A DNA stretch of 64,000 bases from Enterobacteriaceae endosymbiont of Donacia vulgaris (lineage in GTDB: Bacteria; Pseudomonadota; Gammaproteobacteria; Enterobacterales; Enterobacteriaceae): assembly GCF_012568445.1 (NCBI RefSeq), contig NZ_CP046190.1, positions 188,293 through 252,292 of the forward strand, read 5' to 3'. A program made the translations under genes and the position numbers. Below, piece after piece: positions 28,460 through 38,913 of the stretch. Every line of letters begins with the position of its first letter. The first letter of the stretch is position 1. The notes beneath the pieces were generated by a model. The model saw nothing but the letters and a program-made list of their open reading frames with translations, made no database searches and was not told the origin of the DNA.

Positions 28460-31123
28460 ATGTCAGATAACTATATATTTTATAATGACGTGGATCCAAT
28501 TGAAACAAATGATTGGATACAATCAATAGATTCTGTAATAAAAGAGGAAGGAATTGAAAGAGCTAAATTTTTATTAAAAAAAACTATATTACATCTTAAA
28601 AATAAAGGAATTATTTTTGATGTACAAGATAATAATTATGTAAATTCTATTTCTAGAGAACAGGATAATATATATCCTGGAAATTTAATTTTAGAAGATA
28701 AAATCAGGTCATTTATTAGATGGAATGCAATAATGATAGTTTTAAGAGCTTCCAAAAAAAATCTAGATTTAGGTGGTCATATTTCTTCTTATCAATCATC
28801 TTCACATATTTATGAAGTTTGTTTTAATCATTTTTTTAAAGCATCTAATCATACAAACAATGGAGATATTATTTACTTTCAAGGACATATATCACCTGGA
28901 ATATATGCTAGATCATTTTTAGAAGGACGTATTAGTATTGATTATTTAAATAATTTTCGGCAAGAAGTATTAGGAAAAGGTTTATCATCATATCCACATC
29001 CTAAGTTAATGCCTAATTTTTGGCAATTTCCAACTGTATCTATGGGATTAGGAGCAATATCTGCAATATATCAAGCTAAATTTATTAAATATTTGGAAAA
29101 TAGAGAATTAAAAAAAAAAACAAATAATAAAGTTTTTGCATTTTTAGGTGATGGTGAAATGGATGAACCAGAATCTAAAGGAGTTTTAAATATAGCTTCA
29201 AGAGAAAAATTAAATAATTTAATTTTTGTAATAAATTGTAATTTACAAAGATTAGATGGTCCTGTATATGGAAATGGTAAAATTATTAATGAATTAGCTA
29301 ATCTCTTTAAAGGAGCCGGATGGGAAGTTATTAAGGTTATTTGGGGCCATACTTGGGAAAATTTATTATATAAAGATAAAACTGGTAAATTAATTAAATT
29401 AATGAATGATACTTTAGATGGAGATTTTCAAAATTTAAATTCCAAAAATGGGGCTTATATTAGAAAAAATTTTTTTGGAAAATTTTCAGAAACATTAAAA
29501 CTTGTTAAACATTTAACTGATCGAGAAATAGAATTATTAAATTATGGAGGTCATGATCCTGAAAAGATTTATACAGCTTTTAAAAAAGCTTATAAAATTA
29601 AAAATAAGCCTATTGTCATATTATTTCATACAATAAAAGGATTTGGTTTAGGTAAAATAGCTGAAAGCAAAAATATTGCACATCAAATTAAACAAATTGA
29701 TATTAATACGATTAAATATATACGTAATAATTTAAATATTCCTATAAATGATAAAGATTTATATAAATTACCTTATATTACTTTTAAAAAAAAATCTTTA
29801 GAATATCAATATTTACACAAACAACGTAAAAAATTAGGAGGTTATATTCCTTTTAGGAGAATAAATTTTACGGAAAAATTAATATTACCTAAATTAAAAG
29901 ATTTTAATTCTTTATTTAAAGAACAATATAAAATATCTACAACAATTACATTTGTACGTGTATTAAATATTTTACTTAGAAATAAAAATATTAATACTAG
30001 AATAGTTCCAATTATAGCTGATGAAGCTCGTACTTTTGGTATGGAAGGTTTATTTAGACAAATCGGTATATATAATTCAAATGGATTAAAATATACACCT
30101 CAAGATAAATCATTATTAACATATTATAAAGAAGATATTAAAGGACAAATTTTACAAGAAGGTATTAATGAATCTGGAGCTTTTGCATCATGGTTAGCTG
30201 CTGCTACTTCTTATTCAACCAATAATTTACCAATGATACCATTTTATATTTATTATTCTATTTTTGGTTTTCAAAGAATTGGAGATTTTTGTTGGGCTGC
30301 GGGAGATCAACAAGCAAGGGGATTTTTAATTGGAGCTACTTCTGGACGTACTACTTTAAATGGAGAAGGATTACAACATGAAGATGGACATAGTCATATT
30401 CATTCTTTAACAATTCCTAATTGTATATCATATGATCCTACATATGGATATGAATTAGCAGTTATTATATATGATGGTTTAAAAAGAATGTATAAAAAAC
30501 AAGAAAATATATATTATTATATAACTACTATGAATGAATATTATAATATGCCAGCAATGAATGTAAAAGATAAATATGGTATTTGTAAAGGAATATATAA
30601 AATTATTTCAGTTAAAGATAATATAAATAAGATGACTGTACAATTATTAGGTTCTGGATCAATTTTAAGAAATATGATTAAAGCTGCAGATATATTATAT
30701 AATCAGTATGATATTAATTCAGATATTTTTAGTGTAACTTCTTTTACTGAAGTTGCTAGAGAGGGACAAGATTGTGATCATTGGAATTTATTACATCCTT
30801 CTGAAAAACGTCGTATTCCTTATATTACTAGTATAATGAAAAATTATCCAACAGTAGCAGCAACAGATTATATGAAACTTTTTGCAGAACAAATTCGTAA
30901 ATATATACCAACAAATGACTATTTTGTATTAGGCACTGATGGTTATGGTAGATCTGATAGTAGAAATAATTTACGTGATTTCTTTGAAATTAATGAATTA
31001 TACGTAGTACTTGCTGTATTAAATATCTTTTTAGATTTAAATCTAATTAGTTTGAAAAAAATTTTACATTTTATCAAAAAATATAAAATTAATGTAAATA
31101 AACATAATCCTAGAATTTCATAG
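28460..31123 (+). CDS. aceE: Pyruvate dehydrogenase E1 component
   Basis: Homodimeric ThDP-dependent decarboxylase of the pyruvate dehydrogenase complex. 887 residues, identical in length to E. coli AceE. Blocks visible: DVDPIETNDWIQSIDSVI start, GGHISSYQSSSHIYEVCFNHFF near 105, QGHISPGIYARSFLEGR, the ThDP motif GDGEMDEPESKGVLNIA near residue 230, ADEARTFGMEGLFRQIGIY near 520, GEGLQHEDGHSHI near 635 and TDGYGRSDSR. AAGGA lies upstream. It ends in TAG, with aceF 13 bases on. The pdhR regulator that precedes aceE in E. coli is missing; parE is the neighbour instead. Confidence 0.98.
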   Translation: MSDNYIFYNDVDPIETNDWIQSIDSVIKEEGIERAKFLLKKTILHLKNKGIIFDVQDNNYVNSISREQDNIYPGNLILEDKIRSFIRWNAIMIVLRASKKNLDLGGHISSYQSSSHIYEVCFNHFFKASNHTNNGDIIYFQGHISPGIYARSFLEGRISIDYLNNFRQEVLGKGLSSYPHPKLMPNFWQFPTVSMGLGAISAIYQAKFIKYLENRELKKKTNNKVFAFLGDGEMDEPESKGVLNIASREKLNNLIFVINCNLQRLDGPVYGNGKIINELANLFKGAGWEVIKVIWGHTWENLLYKDKTGKLIKLMNDTLDGDFQNLNSKNGAYIRKNFFGKFSETLKLVKHLTDREIELLNYGGHDPEKIYTAFKKAYKIKNKPIVILFHTIKGFGLGKIAESKNIAHQIKQIDINTIKYIRNNLNIPINDKDLYKLPYITFKKKSLEYQYLHKQRKKLGGYIPFRRINFTEKLILPKLKDFNSLFKEQYKISTTITFVRVLNILLRNKNINTRIVPIIADEARTFGMEGLFRQIGIYNSNGLKYTPQDKSLLTYYKEDIKGQILQEGINESGAFASWLAAATSYSTNNLPMIPFYIYYSIFGFQRIGDFCWAAGDQQARGFLIGATSGRTTLNGEGLQHEDGHSHIHSLTIPNCISYDPTYGYELAVIIYDGLKRMYKKQENIYYYITTMNEYYNMPAMNVKDKYGICKGIYKIISVKDNINKMTVQLLGSGSILRNMIKAADILYNQYDINSDIFSVTSFTEVAREGQDCDHWNLLHPSEKRRIPYITSIMKNYPTVAATDYMKLFAEQIRKYIPTNDYFVLGTDGYGRSDSRNNLRDFFEINELYVVLAVLNIFLDLNLISLKKILHFIKKYKINVNKHNPRIS

Positions 31124-31136
31124 CAAAAGAGATAAT

Positions 31137-32429
31137 ATGTATAAAAAAATAATACTTCCTGATACAGGAATAGAGGAGATGAAAATTACTGATATTTTAG
31201 TAAAGGAAGGAGACAAAATTTTAAAAGAACAGCCTATAATTACAGTAGAAAGTGATAAAACATCTATGGAAATACCTTCTAATCACAATGGAGTAATTAA
31301 AAAAATTTTAATATCAATAGGTGATAAAATACATAAAGGAGATGCAATACTAGAAATATTAAATAATGAAATAAATAATTTAGTTAAAAACTCTAAAAAA
31401 ATATTAGAAAAAAATCAAATAAAATTCAAGGAATTACCAATTTCTAATATAGAAAATAAAGAAATGACAGTTCCTGATATTTTGATAGAAGAAAACAATA
31501 CAATAAAAAATCAAAATTTTAAAAAAAAAAATATTTTAAATATTGAAACATATATACATGCTTCACCTGTTATACGTAAGATTGCAAGACAATTAAATAT
31601 AAATTTAGTAAATATAAAAGGTAGTGGTTTAAAAAATAGAATTACTAAAGAAGATTTATTAAAATATCATAAAAATAATATACAAAAAAATTATTTTAAG
31701 AAATCTATTTCAATTTATGAAAAATTTGGTCCTTGTGAAAAAATTATATTAAATAATATACAAAAAATTTCTAGTAAAAATTTATCCAATAATTGGAAAA
31801 ATATTCCGCATGTTACTCAACATATTGAAACTGATATTACTGAATTAGAAAAATTTAGAATTAAAAAAAATAATGAATATAATAAAAAACAAAAAAATAT
31901 TAAATTAACTTTACTAAATTTTATAATTAAAATATGTGCACATGCTTTACAAAAATATCCTATTTTTAATTCTTCTTTATCTGTATCTAATAAAAGTTTA
32001 ATAATAAAAAAATATTTTAATATTGGCATAGCTATTAATACAAAAAAAGGTTTATTTGTTCCAGTAATATTTGATGTCTTAAATAAAAATATTAATAATT
32101 TATCTGAAATACTACGTAATTTAGTAAATAAAGCAAAAAATAATAAATTACATCCTCTTGATATGCAAGGTGGTTGTTTTACAATATCTAATTTAGGGCA
32201 ATTTAAAGGTAGTTTTTTTACACCTATAATTAATGCACCAGAAGTAGCAATTTTAGGTATATCTCAATCAACCATTAAACCAATATGGAAAAATAATAAA
32301 TTTATACCAAGACTTATGTTACCATTATCATTATCTTATGATCATAGAGTAATTAATGGTGTTGAAGCTGTTAATTTTTTAAATTATATTTGTATTTTAA
32401 TGTCTGATATTAGAAATATATTAATATAA
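31137..32429 (+). CDS. aceF: Dihydrolipoyl acetyltransferase (E2 of pyruvate dehydrogenase), single lipoyl domain
   Basis: Core of the pyruvate dehydrogenase complex. It has 430 residues against 630 in E. coli. Only one lipoyl domain is present (residues about 1-78, Lys in TVESDKTSMEIPS near 41), where E. coli has three in tandem. Then come an Asn/Lys-rich linker, the peripheral-subunit-binding domain (SPVIRKIARQLNINLVNIKG near 143) and the catalytic domain from about 190, with SYDHRVINGVEAVNFL near 402 carrying the active His and Asp. One lipoyl domain is enough for activity in other bacteria, so this looks like trimming, not decay. lpd follows after 53 bases. Confidence 0.97.
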   Translation: MYKKIILPDTGIEEMKITDILVKEGDKILKEQPIITVESDKTSMEIPSNHNGVIKKILISIGDKIHKGDAILEILNNEINNLVKNSKKILEKNQIKFKELPISNIENKEMTVPDILIEENNTIKNQNFKKKNILNIETYIHASPVIRKIARQLNINLVNIKGSGLKNRITKEDLLKYHKNNIQKNYFKKSISIYEKFGPCEKIILNNIQKISSKNLSNNWKNIPHVTQHIETDITELEKFRIKKNNEYNKKQKNIKLTLLNFIIKICAHALQKYPIFNSSLSVSNKSLIIKKYFNIGIAINTKKGLFVPVIFDVLNKNINNLSEILRNLVNKAKNNKLHPLDMQGGCFTISNLGQFKGSFFTPIINAPEVAILGISQSTIKPIWKNNKFIPRLMLPLSLSYDHRVINGVEAVNFLNYICILMSDIRNILI

Positions 32430-32482
32430 TTTCTTTTAATTACAATTTACTCTTATTATCTATACCTAATAGAGGTTAATTT

Positions 32483-33895
32483 ATGAATAATACAATAAAA
32501 ACTCAAGTTGTTGTAATAGGAGGCGGACCAGCAGGATATTCTGCTGCTTTTCGTTGTAGTGATTTAGGATTAAAAACAATAATAGTAGAAAATTATCCAA
32601 ATTTAGGAGGAGTTTGTTTAAATGTAGGATGTATCCCATCTAAAACATTATTACATATAGCAAAAATTATTAAAGAAAATGAAAATCTTTTTAATCAAGG
32701 AATATTTAATATTCAACCAGAAATTAATCGAAATAATATTATTAAATTTAAACAAAATATTATTAATAAATTAACTAACGGTTTAAGTTTTCTTGCTAAA
32801 AAACGTAATGTAAATATTATAAATGGTCTAAGTTTTTTTGAAACAGAAAATTGTTTAAATGTTATTAGTAAAGATAAAATACAAATTATTTTTGAAAATG
32901 CTATTATAGCTACTGGTTCTCAGCCTATTAAATTCCCATTGATTCCTTATCAAGATAATAGAATTTGGAATTCTACAGATGCATTATTGTTAAAACAAAT
33001 TCCTGAAAAAATGATGATTTTAGGAAGTGGTATTATTGGTTTAGAAATGGCAACAATATATCAATCTTTTGGTTCTAAAATAGATATAGTTGATATTTCA
33101 AATAATTTTTTATCAGAAGTTGATGATGATATTATTAATGTTTATAAAAAAAGTATCAAAAAGAAATTTAATTTTATATTAGGAACTAAAGTTTTATCAA
33201 TAGATAATACAGAAGAATTACTTCAAGTACATATGACTAGTGACAATAATAAATCAATATATTCTAAAGAATATAATAATATTCTTATAGCTATAGGAAG
33301 AAAACCTAATTCTCATTATATTAATAAAAAATTTAATAAAATTTCAATTAATGACTTTGGTTTTATTAATGTAGATAGTCAAATGAGAACAAATATTCCA
33401 AATATATTTGCAATAGGAGATGTTACTGGGAATCCTATGCTTGCACATAAAGGTATTCATGAAGGTCATTTAGCAGCAGAAGTTATTGCAGGGAAAAATC
33501 ATTATTTTGTTCCTAAAATAATCCCATCTATAGCATATACTAATCCAGAAATAGCTTGGGTAGGCATGACTGAAAAACATGCTATAAAAGATAATATAAA
33601 ATATAGAACTGCTTCTTTTTCTTGGAATTCATTAGGAAGAGCCGTTTCTTCTAATGAAGAAGATGGATTAACTAAATTAGTTATAGAGAAAGATTCTAAT
33701 AGGATTATAGGCGGTAGTATTGTTGGTTATAATGCTGGAGAATTATTAGGAGAAATAAGTTTAGCTATTGAAATGGGATGTGATATAGAAGATGTTGCAT
33801 TAACTGTTCATGCACATCCTACTTTTTATGAATCTATTGGGATAGCTGCAGAAATATACACAGGGTCTGTAACAGATATTATCAATAACAAATAA
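32483..33895 (+). CDS. lpd: Dihydrolipoyl dehydrogenase (shared E3)
   Basis: FAD enzyme that reoxidises the lipoyl groups of both the pyruvate and the 2-oxoglutarate complexes, giving NADH. 470 residues (E. coli 474). FAD motif VVVIGGGPAGYSAAFRCSDL at the start, the redox disulfide in GGVCLNVGCIPSKTLLH near residues 44-49, NAD motif MILGSGIIGLEMATIYQSFG near 180, IFAIGDVTGNPMLAHKG near 312, and catalytic HAHPTFYE near 444. GAGG precedes the ATG. It closes the aceE-aceF-lpd operon, and no other lpd is present in the window. Confidence 0.98.
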   Translation: MNNTIKTQVVVIGGGPAGYSAAFRCSDLGLKTIIVENYPNLGGVCLNVGCIPSKTLLHIAKIIKENENLFNQGIFNIQPEINRNNIIKFKQNIINKLTNGLSFLAKKRNVNIINGLSFFETENCLNVISKDKIQIIFENAIIATGSQPIKFPLIPYQDNRIWNSTDALLLKQIPEKMMILGSGIIGLEMATIYQSFGSKIDIVDISNNFLSEVDDDIINVYKKSIKKKFNFILGTKVLSIDNTEELLQVHMTSDNNKSIYSKEYNNILIAIGRKPNSHYINKKFNKISINDFGFINVDSQMRTNIPNIFAIGDVTGNPMLAHKGIHEGHLAAEVIAGKNHYFVPKIIPSIAYTNPEIAWVGMTEKHAIKDNIKYRTASFSWNSLGRAVSSNEEDGLTKLVIEKDSNRIIGGSIVGYNAGELLGEISLAIEMGCDIEDVALTVHAHPTFYESIGIAAEIYTGSVTDIINNK

Positions 33896-33945
33896 TTTTT
33901 GATAAAAAAGTAATAAATTTATATTCTTAATTTTTATATCAAAAA
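33896..33945. terminator. Possible bidirectional hairpin between lpd and dapE
   Basis: TTTTTGATA directly after the lpd stop (33896-33904) pairs with TATCAAAAA at 33937-33945 across a 32-base loop in which further weak AT pairing is possible. lpd and dapE converge here with 99 bases between them, and this is the only inverted repeat I find there. The long loop makes the call weak. Confidence 0.3.
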
Positions 33946-33994
33946 TATTTATTTTAATAAGTATTTTTAAACTTTTAAATTAATTTTCGTAATT

Positions 33995-35152
33995 TTAAAA
34001 AAGAAAAATATTTTTTATTATTTGATAATAAATTTTATATAAAATATATAAATCATTTATCTTAACACATTCATTAACTTTATGAATCGTTGAATTAATT
34101 AAACCTAATTCAACAATTTGTGCTTTTGTTTTTATTATAAAACGTCCATCAGAAGTACCTCCATCATTAATTAAAGTGGGATATATATTATTAATTGAAT
34201 AAATACTTTTTTTAACGATTTCTACTAAATTTTTTTCTATTATACAATTTTGATTAGTACTTAAAAAAGGTAATCCAGATAATTGCCATGTTATTTTATA
34301 GTTAGTAATATATTTTTTTATAATATTATTTAAAATTTTTAATATATTTTTATAATATATTTCATTATTAAAACGAAAATTTATATTAATAATAATATTT
34401 CCTGGTATTATATTATTATTTTTTATCTCTGAACTAATTTTTGTTATTTGCATGCTAGTTTCTGGAAATAAATCATTTTTTTTACTCCATTCTATTAATA
34501 ATAATTTATTAAGTAAGGGTATAACTATATGAATTGGATTTATAGCTAATTTATGATAAGCTACATGTCCTTGAATACCTATTATTTTTAATTGAATATT
34601 TAATGAACCTCTTCTCCCATTTTTAATATTATCTCCAACAAATTTATTACTTGTAGGTTCTCCCAAAATACAAAAATTTAATTTTTCTTTTTTTTTTAAT
34701 AAATTATTAATAACTTTAATAGTTCCATTTGTTGCTTTCCCTTCTTCATCTGAAGTAATAAGAAAAGCTATACGACCATTATAATTATGATATTTTTTAA
34801 TAAATTTTTTAGCCGCAAAAATCATTGCGGCTAGAGAGCCTTTCATATCACAAACACCTCTACCATATAAAATTTCATTATCTAAAATAGCTTTGAAAGG
34901 ATTAAATTTCCATTTTTTAATATCTCCAGGTGGAACTACATCTGTATGACCTGCAAAAACTAAAGTATTAGTAATAAATTTATTATTATGTACTGCCCAA
35001 AAATTCTTTGTATCTTTAATATTTATTAATTGAATATTAAAATCTATTTTTTTTAAAATTTTTATTAAAATATCTTGACATCCTGAATCTAAAGGACTAA
35101 TAGAATGACATTCTACAAGTTTTTTTGTTAAATTAATTATTTTTTCTAACAT
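33995..35152 (-). CDS. dapE: Succinyl-diaminopimelate desuccinylase
   Basis: Di-zinc hydrolase that removes succinate from N-succinyl-LL-diaminopimelate in the succinylase branch of lysine and meso-DAP synthesis. 385 residues (E. coli 375). Metal and catalytic motifs: FAGHTDVVPPGD near residue 68, GRGVCDMKGSLAAMI near 98, the catalytic Glu in LITSDEEGKATNG near 135, EPTSNKFVGDNIKNGRRGSL and NDGGTSDGRFI near 345. Its substrate is made with succinyl-CoA by DapD (not in the window), which links it to SucAB. It is 25 bases behind lon on the same strand and so may share the lon transcript. Confidence 0.96.
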   Translation of the reverse strand: MLEKIINLTKKLVECHSISPLDSGCQDILIKILKKIDFNIQLINIKDTKNFWAVHNNKFITNTLVFAGHTDVVPPGDIKKWKFNPFKAILDNEILYGRGVCDMKGSLAAMIFAAKKFIKKYHNYNGRIAFLITSDEEGKATNGTIKVINNLLKKKEKLNFCILGEPTSNKFVGDNIKNGRRGSLNIQLKIIGIQGHVAYHKLAINPIHIVIPLLNKLLLIEWSKKNDLFPETSMQITKISSEIKNNNIIPGNIIININFRFNNEIYYKNILKILNNIIKKYITNYKITWQLSGLPFLSTNQNCIIEKNLVEIVKKSIYSINNIYPTLINDGGTSDGRFIIKTKAQIVELGLINSTIHKVNECVKINDLYILYKIYYQIIKNIFLF

Positions 35153-35177
35153 ATAATTTTTATTTTAAGTTCTTTTA

Positions 35178-37511
35178 TTAAAAGGGTTTATTTTGTAAAG
35201 CTATTAATAAGACTTCTTCGATATTTTTTACTGTTAAAATTTGTAAATCTGTAATGATATTTTTTGGTATATCTTCTAAATTTCTTTTATTTTGTTCAGG
35301 AATTAAAACAATATTAATACCACCTCTATGTGCAGCTAATAATTTTTCTTTTAATCCTCCAATAGCTAAAACTTGCCCTCTTAATGTAATTTCTCCAGTC
35401 ATTGCTACATTTGCTTTTACAGGGTTTTTAGTTAAACTAGATACTAAAGCAGTACACATTGATATACCAGCACTTGGTCCATCTTTTGGTGTAGCTCCTT
35501 CTGGAACATGTACATGAATATCTATATTTTTATAAAATTCAGTATTAATATTTAATTTTTTAGTTCTTGCTTTTACTACAGTTAAAGCAGTTTGTATTGA
35601 TTCTTGCATAACTTCACCTAAAGACCCTGTATATGTTAATTTACCTTTCCCAGGTATACATACAGTTTCAATAGTTAATAATTCTCCGCCTACTTCTGTC
35701 CATGCTAATCCAGTAACTTGACCTATTAAATTTTCATTTTCTGCTTTACCATAATCAAATTTTTTTACACCTAAATATTTTTTTAGATTTAAATGATCTA
35801 TTTTAATAGATTTAATATCTTTTTCTATTAAGATAGCTTTAACAGTTTTTCTACATAATGTAGATAATTCTCTTTCTAAACCTCTAACACCAGATTCTCT
35901 GGTATAATATCTAATAATATCTATAATTGCTTCATTATTAATAATTAATTCTTCTTTTTTTAAAGCATTTCGAATAAATTGCTTGGGTAATAAATATTTT
36001 TTTGCTATATTTAATTTTTCATCTTCTGTATAACCAGTAATTTTAATAACTTCCATTCTATCTAAAAGAGGTAATGGTATATGTACAGAAGAATTTGAAG
36101 TTGCTACAAACATAACATTTGATAAATCATAATCAATTTCAAGATAATGATCATTAAAGGCAATATTTTGTTCTGGGTCTAACACTTCTAGTAAAGCTGC
36201 CGCAGGATCACCTCTCATATCATATGAAATTTTATCTATTTCATCTAATAGTAATAATGGGTTTTGTACTTTTACTTTTGCCATTTTTTGAATAATTTTA
36301 CCAGGCATAGAACCAATATATGTTCTCCGATGTCCTCTTATTTCTCCCTCATCTCTTATTCCACCTAATGCTATTTTAATAAATTTTCTTCCTGTAGCTC
36401 TTGCAATAGATTTACCTAATGAAGTTTTTCCTACACCAGGAGGACCGACTAAACATAAAATAGGGCCTCTAATTTTATTAGATCTATTTTGTACAGCTAA
36501 ATATTCTAAAATATGTTCTTTTACGGATTCTAAACCAAAATGATCTTGATCTAATATTTTTTTTGCTTTACATAAATTTTTTTTTAATCGACTTTTTATA
36601 TTCCAGGGAATTTGTATCATCCATTCAATATATCCTCTAACAACAGTTGCTTCTGCTGACATAGGAGACATCATTTTTAATTTTCTTAATTCAGCAAAGG
36701 TTTTTTCTTTTGCTTCTTTTGGCATTTTTGCTAATTTTATTTTTTTTTTTAAAATTTCATTTTCATCAGGATTTTCATCTATTTCTCCTAATTCTTTTTG
36801 AATAGCTTTTATTTGTTCATTTAAATAATATTCTTTTTGACTTTTTTCCATTTGTTTTTTAACTCTATTTCGAATTTTTTTTTCTACCTGTAGTAAGTCA
36901 ATTTCAGATTCCATTAAAGCCATTAAATATTCTAATCTTTTATCAATGTTAGACATTTCTAATATTAATTGTTTATTAGATAATTTTAACGGCATATGAG
37001 CAGCTATAGTATCTGCTAATTTAGCTGCATCATGAATATTATTTAATGAATTTAATACTTCTGGAGGAATTTTTTTATTTAGTTTTGTATATCCTTCAAA
37101 TTGATTAATAGCTGTTCTTATTAAAACTTCTTGTTCTTTTACTTTAAGTATGGGAGAAGATAAATATTCTATTTGTGCTGTAAAATAATTATCATTATCT
37201 ATTAGATTAGTTAATTTTGCTCGTTGTAATCCTTCTACTAAAATTTTAACAGTACCATCAGGTAATTTTAACATTTGTAAAATAGAAGTAATTGTCCCTA
37301 CAGTAAATAAATCTTTGATACTAGGATTATCGTTAGAAGCTTCTTTTTGTGCTACTAACATAACTTTTTTATCATTATTCATAGCTGCTTCTAAACAACG
37401 AATAGATTTATTTCTTCCAATAAATAAAGGGATTACCATATAGGGATATACAACTACATCACGTAATGGTAACACAGGTATTATAATATGTTCTGAATTC
37501 TCAGAATTCAT
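35178..37511 (-). CDS. lon: ATP-dependent protease Lon
   Basis: Hexameric AAA+ serine protease of the cytoplasm that removes misfolded and unstable proteins. 777 residues (E. coli 784). The N-terminal substrate domain (IIPVLPLRDVVVYPYMVIPL) is followed by a coiled helix region near 190-240, the AAA+ module with Walker A GPPGVGKTSLGKSI near 356 and Walker B LLLLDEIDKIS near 420, and the protease domain with Ser in PKDGPSAGISMCTAL near 678 and Lys in IGGLKEKLLAAHRGG near 721. AGAGAG lies upstream. It is the third gene of clpP-clpX-lon; hupB and ppiD, next in E. coli, are missing. Confidence 0.98.
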   Translation of the reverse strand: MNSENSEHIIIPVLPLRDVVVYPYMVIPLFIGRNKSIRCLEAAMNNDKKVMLVAQKEASNDNPSIKDLFTVGTITSILQMLKLPDGTVKILVEGLQRAKLTNLIDNDNYFTAQIEYLSSPILKVKEQEVLIRTAINQFEGYTKLNKKIPPEVLNSLNNIHDAAKLADTIAAHMPLKLSNKQLILEMSNIDKRLEYLMALMESEIDLLQVEKKIRNRVKKQMEKSQKEYYLNEQIKAIQKELGEIDENPDENEILKKKIKLAKMPKEAKEKTFAELRKLKMMSPMSAEATVVRGYIEWMIQIPWNIKSRLKKNLCKAKKILDQDHFGLESVKEHILEYLAVQNRSNKIRGPILCLVGPPGVGKTSLGKSIARATGRKFIKIALGGIRDEGEIRGHRRTYIGSMPGKIIQKMAKVKVQNPLLLLDEIDKISYDMRGDPAAALLEVLDPEQNIAFNDHYLEIDYDLSNVMFVATSNSSVHIPLPLLDRMEVIKITGYTEDEKLNIAKKYLLPKQFIRNALKKEELIINNEAIIDIIRYYTRESGVRGLERELSTLCRKTVKAILIEKDIKSIKIDHLNLKKYLGVKKFDYGKAENENLIGQVTGLAWTEVGGELLTIETVCIPGKGKLTYTGSLGEVMQESIQTALTVVKARTKKLNINTEFYKNIDIHVHVPEGATPKDGPSAGISMCTALVSSLTKNPVKANVAMTGEITLRGQVLAIGGLKEKLLAAHRGGINIVLIPEQNKRNLEDIPKNIITDLQILTVKNIEEVLLIALQNKPF

Positions 37512-37588
37512 AAATTACTCTCTTTTTTATTATGACATGTTAAAAAATATATTTTTATATATAAAAATGGTTAATATTATTTAAATAA

Positions 37589-38848
37589 TTAATTTTTTTT
37601 ATATTTTATAATAGGTTCAGATAAATTATTTATAACCTTATTATCAATTTTAATTTTATAAATATTTTTTTTTGACGGTATATCATACATTATATTTAAT
37701 AATACTCTTTCTAAAATAGATCTTAATCCTCTAGCACCAATATTTAATAAAAATGCTTGTTTAGCGATTTCTTTAATAGCATTATTATCAAATTCTAATT
37801 TAATATTTTCATATTCAAATAAAATTTGATATTGTTTAATAAGAGAATTTTTAGGTTTTAATAAAATTTGTGTTAATTTATTTTCATCTAATTGATTTAA
37901 TGAAACAACAATAGGTAAACGTCCTACAAATTCTGGTATTAATCCAAATTTAATTAAATCTTCAGGAAGTACTTGTTGTAATAACTTATCTCTATTAGTA
38001 ATGCTGTTAATATTTTTTTTTATTTTTGAATGAAATCCTATATTATTAGAAGTATTAATTCTATTAGAGATAATATCTTCTAGTCCATAAAAAGATCCGG
38101 CACAAATAAATAAAATATTTTTAGTGTTTACTTGTATAAAATCTTGTTGTGGATGTTTACGTCCTCCTTTTGGAGGTATAGAAGCAATAGTACCTTCAAT
38201 TAATTTTAATAAAGATTGTTGGACTCCTTCACCTGAAACATCTCTAGTTATAGAAACATTTTCTGATTTTCTTGCAATTTTATCAATTTCATCAATGTAT
38301 ATTATACCATACTGTGCTTTTTTTATATCATAACTAGCATTTTGTAATAATTTTTGTATAATATTTTCTACATCTTCCCCTACATATCCAGCTTCTGTTA
38401 ATGTAGTAGCATCTGTAATTGCGAATGGTACGTTAAGAAAACGTGCTAGTGTTTCAGCTAATAATGTTTTTCCACTTCCTGACGGTCCTAGTAAAAGGAT
38501 ATTACTTTTTTCAAGTATGTTGTTTTTTTTATTATAATTATGTAATTTTTTATAATGATTATATACAGAAACTGCAAGTATTTTTTTAGCTTGCGATTGA
38601 CTAATAATATAATTATTTAAATAATTAAAAATTTTATGTGGTGTAAGTAATTTAAAATTTTCATGATTAAAAAAATTATTATATTTATTTATATTTTTTT
38701 TTTCTAAAATATTATTATATAATTTAACACATTTATCACAAATAAAAATTGATTTATCACCTGAAATTAATTGATTTACTTCATTTTGTTTTTTTTTACA
38801 AAAAGAACAACAAAATACTGTATTTAAATATTCCTTTTTATCTATCAT
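37589..38848 (-). CDS. clpX: ClpXP protease ATPase subunit ClpX
   Basis: AAA+ unfoldase that feeds tagged proteins to ClpP. 419 residues (E. coli 424). Zinc finger with four cysteines at the N-terminus ([18 protein letters not shown]), Walker [18 protein letters not shown] near 120, pore loop [15 protein letters not shown], Walker [12 protein letters not shown], the RKH loop ([13 protein letters not shown]) near 227, the IGF loop that docks on ClpP (NIGFHSKIK near 270) and sensor 2 [13 protein letters not shown] near 372. All parts needed for a working ClpXP pair are present. It starts 65 bases after clpP. Confidence 0.98.
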   Translation of the reverse strand: MIDKKEYLNTVFCCSFCKKKQNEVNQLISGDKSIFICDKCVKLYNNILEKKNINKYNNFFNHENFKLLTPHKIFNYLNNYIISQSQAKKILAVSVYNHYKKLHNYNKKNNILEKSNILLLGPSGSGKTLLAETLARFLNVPFAITDATTLTEAGYVGEDVENIIQKLLQNASYDIKKAQYGIIYIDEIDKIARKSENVSITRDVSGEGVQQSLLKLIEGTIASIPPKGGRKHPQQDFIQVNTKNILFICAGSFYGLEDIISNRINTSNNIGFHSKIKKNINSITNRDKLLQQVLPEDLIKFGLIPEFVGRLPIVVSLNQLDENKLTQILLKPKNSLIKQYQILFEYENIKLEFDNNAIKEIAKQAFLLNIGARGLRSILERVLLNIMYDIPSKKNIYKIKIDNKVINNLSEPIIKYKKN

Positions 38849-38913
38849 TAAAAAACCTCATTTAAATAAATAAAATAATAAATTTTTCAAAAATATTTTT
38901 ATAAATTTAAATA

